DNA of 64,000 nt from Dendrocalamus latiflorus. Its lineage: Eukaryota; Streptophyta; Magnoliopsida; Poales; Poaceae. The notes below the pieces were generated by a model that had not been told where the DNA came from, ran no database searches, and was given only the letters and a program-made list of their open reading frames with translations. Shown one piece after another: positions 12,314-23,622 of the stretch (its first letter is position 1; every line of letters starts with the position of its first letter). Location: positions 33,231,092 through 33,295,091 of the forward strand of contig CM029640.1 in assembly GCA_017311315.1 (NCBI GenBank). The letters run 5' to 3'. Both the position numbers and the translations under genes were made by a program.

Positions 12314-13093
12314 GGTTGTGTTTGGTTCAGGGGATATCCCGGGATGGGGTGGGTTGGACCCTTTTTTTGTAGTGTTTGGTTTGGAGACTTGGTGGGGTGG
12401 GTTGGACCCAAAAGAAAAGATTCTCCTGAAAAGTGGGTTGGAACGATCCGCCCAAAACGAGCGAACCGCGCCAACCCACTTCTCCTGCGCGCGCCTACGC
12501 CCGTCTTCCCCGCCGCCCGCGCCTCTCCCCCCGGCGCCCGCCTTCCCCGCCGCCCGCGCCCCTTCCCCATCTCCCCCGCCGCCCGCGCCTCTCCCCCCGG
12601 CGCCCGTCTTCCCCGCCGCCCGCGCCTCTCCCCCCGGCGCCCGTCTTCCCCGCCGCCCGCGCCGCTTCCCCATCTCCCCCGCCGCCCGCGCCTCTCCCCC
12701 CGGCGCCCGTCTTCCCCGCCGCCCGCGCCCCTTCCCCATCTCCCCCGCCGCCCGCGCCTCTCCCCCCGGCGCCCGTCTTCCCCGCCGCCCGCGCCCCTTC
12801 CCCATCTCCCCCGCCGCCCGTGCCTCTCCCCCCGGCGCCCGTCTTCCCCGCCGCCCGCGCCCCCTTCCCCATCTCCCCCGCCGCCCGCGCATGGTGCTCC
12901 GGTCGCCGTGCTCCGGTCGTCGCCGTCGTCTCCACTGCCGGTATCCTCTGCACCAACCCATTCTATCCCTCCATCCAAACAAAAAACAGGGACTAACCCA
13001 TCCTTACAACCAAACAAAAAGTGGGATTATCCCATCCCACATATCTGGGTTGGAGCTATCCCATCCCACCAAGTCTCCAAACCAAACACACCC
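12314..13093. mobile_element. GGGTGTGTTTGGTT-end transposon just upstream of PMS1
   Basis: The inverted termini GGTTGTGTTTGGTT (left) and GGGTGTGTTTGGTT (right, complement) match at 13 of 14 bases. A 3-bp direct repeat TTG flanks them (12311-12313, 13094-13096). Further inside, GGATGGG and GGGTTGG motifs recur in inverted order. A 3-bp duplication with GG-start termini resembles PIF/Harbinger (Tourist-like) elements, although TTG is not their usual target. It starts 24 bp upstream of the PMS1 ATG and holds a 66-bp GC-rich tandem repeat. Confidence 0.65.
12500..12895. repeat. 66-bp GC-rich minisatellite inside the PMS1-upstream element
   Basis: The landmark TTCCCCATCTCC recurs at about 12563, 12666, 12732, 12798 and 12865, giving steps of 103, 66, 66 and 67 bp. 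Each full unit carries CTCTCCCCCCGGCGCCCG and CCGCCGCCCGCGCC. Because the unit is 22 codons, several frames stay open through it by chance. Confidence 0.9.
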
Positions 13094-13122
13094 TTGGAGT
13101 TCGAGACGGGTTCTCGGTTCCC

Positions 13123-13566
13123 GGCGCGACTTCTCTGACTTACTTCGTGGCTGAGATTAATCCAGTGTTTTTGATTTTTTTTTACTTCTAATTTTTAGCC
13201 TTTTTATTTTTCATCTTTTTCTAGATTTTTTCTTTTTTCTTATATTTCTTTATATTATCTGTGTTAAAATAACCTATTTTTTATTATAGGTTATTTTAAC
13301 ACAGATAATATAAAGAAATATAAGAAAAAAGAAAAAATCTAGAAAAAGATGAATAAAAAATAGGTTATTTTAACACAGATAATATAAAGAAATATAAGAA
13401 AAAAGAAAAAATCTAGAAAAAGATGAAAAATAAAAAAGCTAAAAATTAGAAGTAAAAAAAATCAAAAATGCTGAATTAATCCTAGCCATTGATCGGCAGA
13501 TGGAGGGACTTTACGAAGTAAAGTCACGCTGTGACTTTACTTTGTAAAGTCAGAGAATCCCGTCTG
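13123..13566. mobile_element. Mutator-type MITE, copy 1 (444 bp)
   Basis: A 10-bp direct repeat CTCGGTTCCC flanks it (13113-13122, 13567-13576). The ends carry the inverted motif TTCTCTGACTT, and the core is a long AT-rich hairpin built on GGTTATTTTAACACAG, TCTAGAAAAAGATGA and TTAGAAGTAA. One arm is present an extra time, so there are two copies of the AACACAGATAATATAAAG arm on the right. A second copy with its own 9-bp duplication is at 51130-51788, which confirms the ends. Confidence 0.8.
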
Positions 13567-13576
13567 CTCGGTTCCC

Positions 13577-13910
13577 CCCTCTCTCGACACTCGTGTCGCC
13601 CCTATTGCGCGCTACTGGCAGCGATTCGCCTCGGCCTCGCCGTGCCCGGTTTTGCTATAGGATAACTCGTGATGGGCCGAATATGTTTTTTTCTTCGATT
13701 TATGGCATTTTACTACGGCTATAAAATAAAAGTATAAAGTAACAGAAATTTATCTGTAGTTTTGGCCGATATAAATGAAGTCGTTAAAGTATATACTACA
13801 ATCAATTTGTAGACCCCGTCTTAAAAAGGTATTCCGTTTAAAAGATAGTTATTGTAGAAAAATCAAAAACAATTTTTTAGAAGCTGAAAAGAAGAGATCT
13901 GATATGCCAT
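13577..13910. other. Intergenic segment upstream of PMS1
   Basis: CT-rich at first (13577-13660), then AT-rich. The first part could be the original PMS1 upstream sequence displaced by the two insertions. No frame or clear promoter element was identified. Confidence 0.3.
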
Positions 13911-15090
13911 ATAACGGATAAAATGACCAAAAATTGAAATGCCAATTAACAATTTACTCTTTTTTATTTTAAATTAATTTATGAATCATTTTCTTTGTAA
14001 AATGACCGAAATACCCCTTTGGTATTTTCCATAACCCAGGCCTCCATGCTGTCGGTAGCTATCATTACGTCCTGCAGGTGGCGCTTGAGCACCTCCTTCT
14101 CACCCCCATCTTGCGCACCCCATCAGCCACCACCTCGCCACAGCTGTGCAGCTCAGCTTGGACAGCGAAGAGGGCGTCGACCTCGGCCTCGCGGGCGATG
14201 CACAGGGTGGCGGCTTCAGCGTAGGCCATGCTGATGAGCTTGGCGACAACGTTGCACCTGTAGACCTCAGCAGGGTCCTCGGTGAGCGGGGACGCGTGGC
14301 CAACTAGGGGGGATTGGAACTGGTAGGAGCGAGGGGGACAGGGGTGGTAGGAGCGACAATGGGAGGAGGGTTGCTGCTGGGGCTCCTGGTGAAGAGGGGC
14401 GGGTTGAGGCCAAAGAGGTGGGAAACAGATCAAGCGAGGTCGACGAAGTTGGAGGAGGGGAACACCTAGGAGCAGAGGTAGGGCCCGTTGACGGCGAGGC
14501 CAAAGCGGTTGATGAGGGGGTGGTGGGGCTTGATGAGCTTGTCGCGAGTTGGGGAAAGGAAGACGAGGGACAGGAAGCGCGTGTGAGGCTCGGGGAGCCA
14601 TATGATAGTGGGGAGGTTATAGGAGACTCCAGTGTGGAGGATGCGAATAGTGTTGTCCTCCTAGAGGAGGTGGGCGACGCGATCGTCGTTGTGGGCGAAG
14701 GGGCGGCCTTGGGGTGGGGGATGGGAAGGAGTCGGCAAGGACGACGAGGTGGTTGCAGATGAGTCACTTGACATCCTCAGAGGGCGGAGGGGCCGCACTA
14801 GGAGAGTGCTATGTTGAGGAACTTGTGTGTGTACTGCGTGCCGCTCACTAGCGGTGACCATGAAGGAGGAGGAGCCATCGGATTGGATTTCTTTTCCGAT
14901 CTCTCTCCTCTCTCCCCCCTCCTCTCACCTAAGGTTTTGGTCAGGATCTCTATTTTTCTTTTGGGATAATTGATCAAGGGGAGGTCATTTCGGTCATTTT
15001 ACAAAGAAAATAATTCATAAATTAATTTAAAATGAAAAAATGATAAATTGTCAGTTGGTGTCTTAACTTTGAATCATTTTATGTGTTATC
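13911..15090. mobile_element. Pack-MULE-like inverted-repeat element carrying a VPS23/ELC copy
   Basis: About 110 bp at the left end (13911-14025) is inverted at the right end (about 14985-15090). Both share ATAAC, ATAAAATGA, ACAATTTA, TTTTAAATTAATTTATGAAT and TTTTCTTTGTAAAATGACCGAAAT. Between them lies only a decayed host-gene copy and no transposase. Long inverted ends around a captured gene are the hallmark of Pack-MULEs. A 9-11 bp target duplication was not resolved, so the outer ends are approximate. Confidence 0.7.
14050..14862 (-). pseudogene. VPS23/ELC (TSG101-like ESCRT-I subunit) pseudogene
   Basis: The family is an ESCRT-I ubiquitin-binding sorting subunit. The minus strand reads a UEV-domain segment with YNLPTIIWLPEPHTRF, FLSPTRDKLIKPHHPL, VFPSSNFVDLA and SHLFGLNPPLFTRSP. 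It then reads a C-terminal part with VDALFAVQAELHSCGEVV and NVVAKLISMAYAEAATLC. In-frame stops replace expected residues (TAG before VFPSSN, TGA before SVSHLFG) and frames shift between blocks. No intron is visible. The Pro/Ser-rich open frame over the same DNA is a shadow. Confidence 0.8.
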
Positions 15091-15359
15091 ATGACTGCTC
15101 CGTCCACCCTCTATGCCTACGGCCCATTGGGGGCTAAGGGAGAGTTGGGCTTGCGGCACATGAGTTCACCGGGCTCGTGGCTCCCCGTTCTTTTTTACTT
15201 CTTTTCTATCAGGCTGCGCAAAAGAGTTGGGCCGTTCTTTATTCTGGCCTTTGTTGTTCGGTGAGGAAGGCAGCAAATCCATCATCTCCTTTTTTTTCAA
15301 TTTTTTTCTTTCTTTCCTTTTCTTTCCATTTTAGTTGAAGCTTTTTTAGTTCATTATGT

Positions 15360-16460
15360 TTATTTTACCACTTTTGTTCGATTCATATTTTTTTATCTAC
15401 CAACTAATTGCCTTGATTTATTCCACCAATATTTTTTTTACTTGTTCAACTAATATTTTGCATTGTTCCATTAATAGTTTTGAATTGTTCCACGGGAAGT
15501 TTTAGTTTGTTTCACTAATAATTTTGAATGTTCCATGAAATTGATTGATACTATATTTTTCCACTAATATTTTGATCAGAATTCAATAAATTTCTAAATA
15601 CGACTTTAATATTTAATTAAGGCCAAAGGACCCCGTGGTCATAAACCTCCAAGGGTTGCTCCTCGAGTACCCTAGTTAGAGATACACCGTGTGTTGCTCG
15701 ATTGGATGATTATTTGAAGAATATATGAACTAGTACTCATACCCGATTCTATGATATTCTTTCTGTGTAGTGGGTAAAGCGCGTGCCTTATCCACTCCAA
15801 ATAGTATGCCTTTTTTGGCCTTGAGTCTCTGACAACAACTGCCATACGGTTATTGCCCATGTTCGTCTCTCGCTAACAACAACTAACGATCGGGTGTTCT
15901 CTCTCTAACAATAACTGCCTCCCCAACAAAACGTGTTGATTCCATAAGGCATCTTCCCCAGCAGACAATCATACGTCTCTTCGCTGATATTTAAGGCTGG
16001 ACAAGAGAAGGGCTATTCTTTCACCTTGTTGAAGGCAACCTGTGACCAATCGATAGCAATAAAGAGTATCCATGTTCTTTTCCAAGGATTCTAACTATTT
16101 TTCTCATATTATTTCGTAAAATTGGTGACTCAATCATCGACATATTTTTTATTTTGTTCTACTTGTACTTTTTAATTTTCTCCATCGACACCTTTTCTAA
16201 TTGTTCCACTAATAGTGTCCCTTTGTTCCATTAATTTTTTGTTTTGTTCCACCAGCACTTTTTCTTTGTTCCACTAGTAGTTCTGCATCGTTTACACTAA
16301 CAGTATTGGTTTGATTCACCAACACCCCCTCGATGTGTTCCACTATTTTTTTATCTTCCACTAGTAGTTTCAATTTGCTCCACTAATAGTAACAGTATGT
16401 TCCATTGGCACCCTTTTGATTTGTTTCAATAATATTTTTTATTTCTCCACTAATAGATGA
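15360..16460. repeat. Scattered degenerate TGTTCCACTAATA-type repeats
   Basis: About 17 same-strand variants of GTTCCAC(T/C)A(A/G)TA occur in two clusters (about 15415-15570 and 16195-16460), spaced roughly 20-25 bp in AT-rich DNA. Nothing coding is evident, and the rest of 15091-16988 holds no gene I can support. Confidence 0.5.
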
Positions 16461-17764
16461 ATCATCAAAACATTGAAATCAAATCATGGGACAATATGTT
16501 GAACATTGTCAACGAATTGTTCAAACATCGAAACCAAATGCGCGGAATATTTCATTTTAACTACCAGAATATCCAACACCGACCGATTCATTCCCTTGTC
16601 CCAATTCAAAATATGTATATTGGAAGATCGCACATGAACTAATGGAACATGGGGAAATAATGTGTCAAACGTTTTATTTTATCTACTAGAACATATGTCT
16701 ATTGACATCATTTACTAAATGTAAATATATGTAATTAGGGTCTAGTTTTAAAAATCTCCTCTGAAGAACACGATGGTTCAAACGGATCGTGAATTGGAAC
16801 TTGGTTCAAAAATACAATCATTCCATTTTCGGATCGATAAAAAAAAGCTTTCTCAAATGTCATGCGCTGACATATGACTATCTGGGCTGGGATATGGGCT
16901 TCAGCAGAGTATAGTATAGCCCAGCCCAGGCAGGTGACTTAAGGAAAATGTGTTTTTTTTTGCGAGGAAAAATGTTTTTTTACTATGGTTACTACTACAA
17001 AAAAGCTAATACTAGACGCATCATCACAAACGATTGACCAAATCCGTTAGTATTAAAACAATCACAGACAATTTTGGTTTACGGACTGTCTGTGTTGCTG
17101 TCAGTGCTAAAAAACCGTCTGTGAAGAGGTAATATCACAGATAGTTCATGGTGAACACCGTCTGGGAAGTATCACATGCAGTTATTAACAAGAACCGTCT
17201 GTAAAATTAACAAATATTACAGACATTTTTTATTTAAATTATCTGTGATACTTCACAGATGGTTTGTATTAAAAACCATTTGTGATAATTAAGTCATCAC
17301 AGATGGTTTGTATTAAAAACCATCTGTGATAATTTTACTATATTAATTGCAGCCCCATCGACCCTCACAGATCTGTTCTTTCTCACAGGCTGTTGCTTTG
17401 AGGAGGTGGGCTTTAAGGCCATTTGGTGAAAGGAGACCGTTGATTTGGCAAGAGTGATTATAGATCCATTATGTTCTTGACTATCTATGGTTAGTAATTT
17501 GTTCCTAATTGCATTACATTTTAGATCTAGCTTTTAGTGAAAGGAGAATTGTAGATAGTTTAAATCTAGCTTGATGTAGAGAGAAATTACATCTAGCATG
17601 GTTTATAGTTTAGGGTTTAGCCAATTCATAATAGTCTATTTCTACTTAATTCAATTTAATTAATTATTCTTGCTACATATGGCTACTTTAGATCATATAT
17701 ATCTAGTATACTAATTAATTAGTTCAATATTTAATACTAAACTATTATATACGTAACGTAGGAC

Positions 17765-20430
17765 CGAAGTTGTATGTACGCTGGGAACCGTGTGAGTGAA
17801 GAGTATATTAATGGTGTGTCTGCTTTTACAAGAGCTACCGAGGAGGATATTGAATAAGGGGGTGGAATATATGTACTATCTATGCATTGACTGTGAGAAT
17901 CTAAAGATGTTTTAGAATCGAGAGCAGATTGAAGCGCACTTGATTTGAAGGGGTTTCAAAAAGGGGTATGAACGTTGGACTAGTCATGGTAAAGACAAGC
18001 AACGTTTATTAGTCGTGCTTGAACTACTAAAATTGAAGGCAAGCAACGGTTGATCCGATAAGAGTTTCACGACGTTGTTAGGTCTTTGAGCAGGCATTCT
18101 TCTAGATAGAAATGAGTTGCTTAAAACCACCTACAAAGCCAAGATTGTTCTTTGTCTATTAAGAATGAAAGTAGAAAAAATATATGCTTATCCGAATGAC
18201 TGTATTCTCTACCGTAAATAGTATGCAAATATGCATGTATGTCCAGTGTGCAATGCATCCCGATACAAACGTAAGAATCAATCAGATGGCGGCGAGGGAA
18301 TAGAGGTGAAGAAATGACCTCTTGCTAAGGTGGCATGATATCTTCTTGTAATTCCCCGTTTGAAGCAGTTTTTTACGAACCCAAAGGAGGCAAAACTGCT
18401 ACGCTGGCACTCAGAGCAGCGTAAGAAGGATGGAATGCTGAGACACCTTATTGATTCTGCCTAGTGGAGAAACATCGATAGGAGTTTTGCAGATTTTGGT
18501 GCAGAACTAAGGAATATATGGTTTGGATTGAGTATAGATGGAATGATTTCTTTCGGTAACATGAGCAGCTGACATAGTACTTGGCCCATGACTCTGTATC
18601 TACAGCCTTCCTGATTACATATGAAGTGAAAGTATATTTTATTGTCGATACTTATCCAATAGCTGAAGCAACCTAAGAATGATATTGTTATGTACATAGC
18701 AGCATTGGTGGAAGATCTAAAAATACTGTAGATCGAAGGGGTACAGGTATAGAATTCATATAAGAGAACTTTACTTTATGCTCCTTATTGTTCTGCGCCA
18801 TAAATGATTATCTTACTCTTGCTAACCTGTCGGGCCAGAGTACAAAAGGGGCCAAAGCCTCTACTCACTTTTTAGATGATACAAAGAGTGTGTGTCTGAA
18901 GCACTTGTGTAAAACTGTGTACATGCGTCATTGAAGGTTCATTTGGAGGGCTCACCCATACCACAGGATGAAGAAACAATTCGACAGAGAGAAAGAGGAT
19001 AGTTCAGCTCCAAGGCATTTAAGTGAAAAAGAGGTCTATGATATGGTTAAGGATTTAGATGTTGTGCTCAGAAATGGACGTAAATCGAGGACCCGTAAGA
19101 ACAACATCTGGAAGAAGATATCAATATTTTGGAACTTCTTTTATTGAGAGCACCTAGAAGTTCTCCACTGCATCGACATCATGCACGTAGAGAAGAATGT
19201 ATGTGATAGCTTGATCAGTCTCTTATTAAACATTCATGACAAAACAAAAGATGATATCAATGTACGGCTTGACTTGGTTGATATGGACATTAGACCTGAG
19301 TTAGCACCGAAAAACAGCGATAAAGGACAAACGTACCTTCCCCTTGCTTGTTACACTCTGTCCAGGGCTAAGAGAACTGAACTGTGTCAGTGCTTACATG
19401 GTGCGAAAGTTCCGTCTAGTTACTACGTCAACATAAAGAAACTTGTTTGGGTAGAAGATTTGAAGTTAATTGGCATGAAGTCTCATGATTGTCATGTGCT
19501 GAAGACACATATGCTTCCTATTGCAATTAGAAGTATTTTTATAGATCATGGTCCGAGAGACAATTGTGAGACTGTATTATTTCTTTAACACAACTGCTCA
19601 GAAAGGTCATCGATCCCAAAGGACTAAATGCTCTGCATGACGAGGTGGTGACGACTCTGTGCCATCTTGAGATGTATTGCCCTCCGTCGTTTTTTGATAT
19701 CATGGTCCATCTCATTGTTCACATTGTGTGGGAGATAAATATATGCATGCCCGTGTTCCTAGTAGAATGTACCCGTTCAAGAGGTTCATGGAAATTCTCA
19801 AGTCCTATGCACAGAATTGATCTTGACTGGAGGGCAACATCGTCGAAGGTTATGCAATTGAAGAGGTCATTGAGTTCTGTGTCTATTATATGGCTCAGGT
19901 CGAATTGATAGGTGTGTCTCGATCTTGCCATGAGGGGTGGCTCGAGGGTATCGGGACCATCGGAAGGAAAGCAATCACTCTAGATATGGATGCGTATGCT
20001 CAAGCCCATTTCACGGTCTTGCAACACATTCTAAAGTGTCCCTGTATATCAACCAGCATAAGGATGTGCTTTGGCAATATAATCCAGAGCGGCCGGATGT
20101 TTCGATCATGAGACAACACAATAGTCGGTTCAACCAATAATTGAAGGAGCGAGTCGTTAGGAGCTCGTCAAGTGATATGCTGACATAGTTGGTAAAAGGA
20201 CCAATATTTACAATTATGACATGATAAGGATATGACATAAATGGGTACACACTCTATACACAGGCTCAAGATGTAAAGAGCACTAACCAGAATAGCGGTG
20301 TCCGCATAGATGCGTTCAATACCGATGGATTGAGGAGCTCCTACTATCGGTTCATATTAGAGATTGTGGGCTTTCTGAGATTACTGAATGAGGAAACTTG
20401 TCATATTAGAGATCATGGTGACTATCAATT
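17765..20430 (+). pseudogene. CACTA TNP2 transposase pseudogene
   Basis: Broken plus-strand frames parallel 30689-33658: the N-terminal association domain (MYAGNRVSEEYINGVSAF), the central transposase region, then MHVEKNVCDSLISLLLNI (19181) and the DUF4218-like part with DLKLIGMKSHDCHVL (about 19460). Stops and frameshifts are frequent, more than in the other copy. Confidence 0.8.
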
Positions 20431-20542
20431 GAACTATTATGCTAGCTTTTGATTTTTTTTTCGATTGCTAAGATAGATACTTCTATTTTGGTATAGTTTA
20501 CTGCTATCCTAATTATTGCTGAATTTAGTTGATACTGCAATA

Positions 20543-20544
<2 letters not shown>

Positions 20545-20638
<94 letters not shown>
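20545..20638. repeat. (TA)n microsatellite, about 47 repeats
   Basis: An uninterrupted AT dinucleotide run of about 94 bp inside the degenerate CACTA element. The Tyr/Ile-rich open frame across it is an artefact. Confidence 0.95.
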
Positions 20639-20641
<3 letters not shown>

Positions 20642-21206
20642 ATATACTTCTGGTTATTGTTGAAACTCTATTGCCACTGCAGTAGCAGTTCTCTGTTTCT
20701 ATTTGTGCTTATAGCATGCAATTGAGTTTGTCTCTTATCTGAGGTAATTTATACATTGTCAAACTAGCATAATAGTAAAGAGATAGTCATTTTGATTATT
20801 GATATATTGACAAGAGTGGAAGAAGGCCAAGATTTAATCTTATGCAACTCCTCAACTGAGAGTAAATTCATAACTTTAATCTGTGCAATATGTAGTTCAT
20901 AAATGCCCACTTTCCTATACAGTTGAGCATATTATCATGTGTTAATAATCTGAATGTATTATCTATTTTGAGATATAATAGGTTTATCTTCATGTCATTT
21001 ACATATTGTTAGATATATGCTTTACTGTTAGTACTTGGATTTGGAATAAACCTAAAATTATTGCTAAAATAGCCTAATTTTCAACAATCCAAGCCACCGA
21101 GAAGGCAGTAGGGGCAAGGCTCGAATTGATTCTTATTGTCATTTGTTACTAGCAGCTAATTCACTAGTACTCTCTGTTTCTTTGTCACTTTTATTATCTT
21201 GTGAAA

Positions 21207-21500
21207 ATGCCGTCGGCTCATTCTTCGTCGTCGTCGTCGCCTGATGCATGTGATGCATCGTCCTTTGAAAAATCCAAGGGACATGGAAGAGGACTATGGA
21301 AAAGGCCCGAGGGCCGATTTACCATTACGGATGTCGATACATCTGGGACCCCTCTCAATCCTCGCCGAGCAGTGACCACATTCTAGAGAATGGTCAGAAT
21401 AGTTGCACAGGAACAGATTGAGATCACGTACGATTTGTGAAAGACCGTGAGTAAAGTTCAAAAAAATGAGCTAGTGACGAAAGTTTCTTGGTTTACTGCT
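21207..21500 (+). pseudogene. 5' fragment of CACTA second gene (Transposase_24-like)
   Basis: Reads MPSAHSSSSSSPDA, then KGHGRGLWKRPEGRFTITDV, collinear with the second gene of the 30-39 kb element at 35695. An in-frame TAG follows TTF, where the other copy has TGA after NAF. Homology stops near 21500. Confidence 0.7.
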
Positions 21501-22140
21501 TTAGGCACAATGGTATGTTTGGTTTGATGTCAAAATCATCCCACCCTTGTCAAATTTTGGTAAATTGATAAGAAAATGAAATAGGGAGCCAAGGGAGGAG
21601 AGAATCATGTCAAAATTTAGTAGCAAACAAAATGCTTGCCAAATCCGTTCAACGCTACCAACATTTCATAAGAAAACATTTGCAGCAATTGGCATCAAAC
21701 TAGACTAGGCAATGGTTGGTTCAAATTCAAGTGCAATTGTTGTGCAAATATGGTACGCGGACATAACTTTGAAGCAACCAAGAAAACGGCAAAGGTTTCG
21801 TAATTTGTTAACATGTTTTTAATAAATTGTAAAAAGAACCCCACATGTTATATGATCCTGTTTGGTTCGGAGTTTAACTCTGCAATCCGATTACAATGTA
21901 AACGCATTACGTACATAGCTGTTTGGTTCATCTCCTCCGGAATCAGATTCCATGTAACTGCATTCCGGCCCGACTCGGCCCAGTACGCCTCCCGTGACAG
22001 CACAAACCGGGCGGACTCGAATTCATTACGCCGTGCCGATCGTCCTCGTCTCATCGCGATCTCATCTCTCGAAGCGCTCCTCCTGACCCCCTCCCTCGCG
22101 ATATCTTATCTCCCTAGGAGTCAGTGGCCGAGGACGGGTA
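21501..22140. other. Intergenic, MITE-like fragments
   Basis: Contains GTTTGGTT-rich pieces (21510-21530, 21865-21935) typical of small grass MITEs, but no complete terminal pair with a target duplication was resolved. No coding region is supported. Confidence 0.3.
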
Positions 22141-22149
22141 AAAAATGAG

Positions 22150-22410
22150 GTGGGGCGCGCCCGCCGCCCGCCTCCCGCCGGTCGCCCGCCCGCCTCCCGC
22201 CGGCCGCCCGCCCGCCTCCCGCCGGCCGCCCGCCCGCCTCCCTGTCAGATCCCCGGGAGGAGAATCCGACTTGGAGGTGGAAAAGAGGAAATCTGGGTGG
22301 AAGAGGAAATCTTTGTTCTCCTCCTTCAGCTATTTGCAGATTCTGACACTCCCGCCTCCCGCCGGCCGCCCGCCTCCCGCCGGCCGCCTGCCTCCCGCCG
22401 GCCGCCGGCC
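22150..22410. repeat. GC-rich CGCCCGCCTCCCGCCGGC repeats
   Basis: Two clusters of 15-18 bp units (22160-22245 and 22350-22410) flank a less repetitive stretch. Open frames on both strands are composition artefacts. Confidence 0.7.
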
Positions 22411-22496
22411 GCATCAAGGTCTGGCGCATGCCCCAGCTTGCCCTATCGGGTCCTCCGCCACTGCTAGGAGTATAAACAAGCAGAAAGTTTCCATCC

Positions 22497-22965
22497 GACT
22501 GACTAACTAAATGTTTACAGAACGAATACAAAATAGATAAATAGATATTTAGTACTATCCGTATTTGACTTCGACTTTAAGAAAAAAAATATAGAATATG
22601 ATATGAACTGAGTGATATTCGTGTGTGTGTGTGTGTATATGTCAAGTAATACAAGAAAGTATGTTATGATTTCACTTAGGAGCAAGATAACATATAGACG
22701 GATTGACACATCTAAACAGACAGAGAATACTAAATGTTCTTTCTTCGACATCCCGACGATTAGTCTCTCTGTATTCGTTTTGATTGCACCATAATGTCCA
22801 ATATCATATGTAGGGGTGTAAAAGAAGTGGATAATTTTCGTTCGACCGACTATCTAAAGTCTTATAAAACGAATACGGAATGGAGAAATAGGCATCCAGT
22901 ATTATCCGTGTCTGACTTTAACTCCAAAAAATATAAAATATGATACATAATGAGTGATATTCAAT
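22497..22965. repeat. Diverged direct repeat pair
   Basis: 22505-22625 and 22860-22965 share ACGAATAC, GAATA or GGAAT, AGTA(C/T)TATCCGT, GACTT and ATATGATA in the same order and orientation. Origin unknown. Confidence 0.5.
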
Positions 22966-23622
22966 GCAGCCTCCCACCATCGAGCAACTTCCAAAAACGC
23001 TCGCGAGCACAAGCCTATAGTTTTTCATTTGGCCCAAGCACGGCCCGTGAAAGCACGGCCCGGCCCGCAGCGCGCTGTGCCCGTGCCTGGCACGGCCCGG
23101 CCATAGTGCCGTGCTGGGCCGCCATTTCGGCCCACAGTTCCGGCCCAGGCACGGCACGGATAAACAGGCCGGCCCGGCTGCGGCACGATCCCCCCTCCCG
23201 ACCGTTGGATGCCCCCCTCCCCTCCATCGAGCCGTTAATTTTGCCCGTTGGGGAGCTGATATAAAAGGCGCCGCGGCCGCTGCTGCTCTCCCAATCCCTA
23301 ACCCTAATTCATTTCTCTCCCTCCCCGCCGCGGCTCGTCTCTGGCTCTCTGGCTCTCCGCCTCTCCCTCTCGTCTCTCTTGTGATCTTGTCTCCGCTCCT
23401 TCTTCTCCCCTTCCGGCACACGGCACGGCATAGAGCACCCCTCTTCTTGATCCCGCATCCTCGATGTAGCCTCGTCCTCTCTTTGTCATCCTCGTCGTCT
23501 TCTCCGTCGACCTCACCAGTACGGGATGCCGGCGATTCTGGTGCTCCGGATTCGAATCCGTTGAGGTACCAGGGTCGTCGACGTCGCCGGCGATTCTGGT
23601 GCTCCGGCTGCCAAGGTAAAGG

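Larger units (their letters stand above)
16989..21500 (+). mobile_element. Degenerate, truncated CACTA (En/Spm) element
   Basis: The left end reads TACTACTACAAAAAAGC, a decayed CACTACTACA terminus. It is followed by repeats of TCACAGA(T/C)GGTT (17030-17340). A TNP2-like region (about 17765-20430) and the start of the second gene (about 21207-21500) are collinear with the complete element at 30034-39333. No right terminus is found after 21500, so it is truncated. Confidence 0.8.

Noticed and set aside
11963..12982. 339-codon minus frame as a longer PMS1 with a Gly/Arg-rich N-terminus
   Set aside because: The extension is transposon minisatellite; conserved PMS1 sequence starts just after 12289. 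Kept only as a finding to test.
14267..14767. 166-codon Pro/Ser-rich minus frame
   Set aside because: A shadow frame of the decayed VPS23/ELC copy, whose real frame gives recognisable UEV sequence.
20516..20725. Tyr/Ile repeat open frame
   Set aside because: Created by the (TA)n microsatellite.
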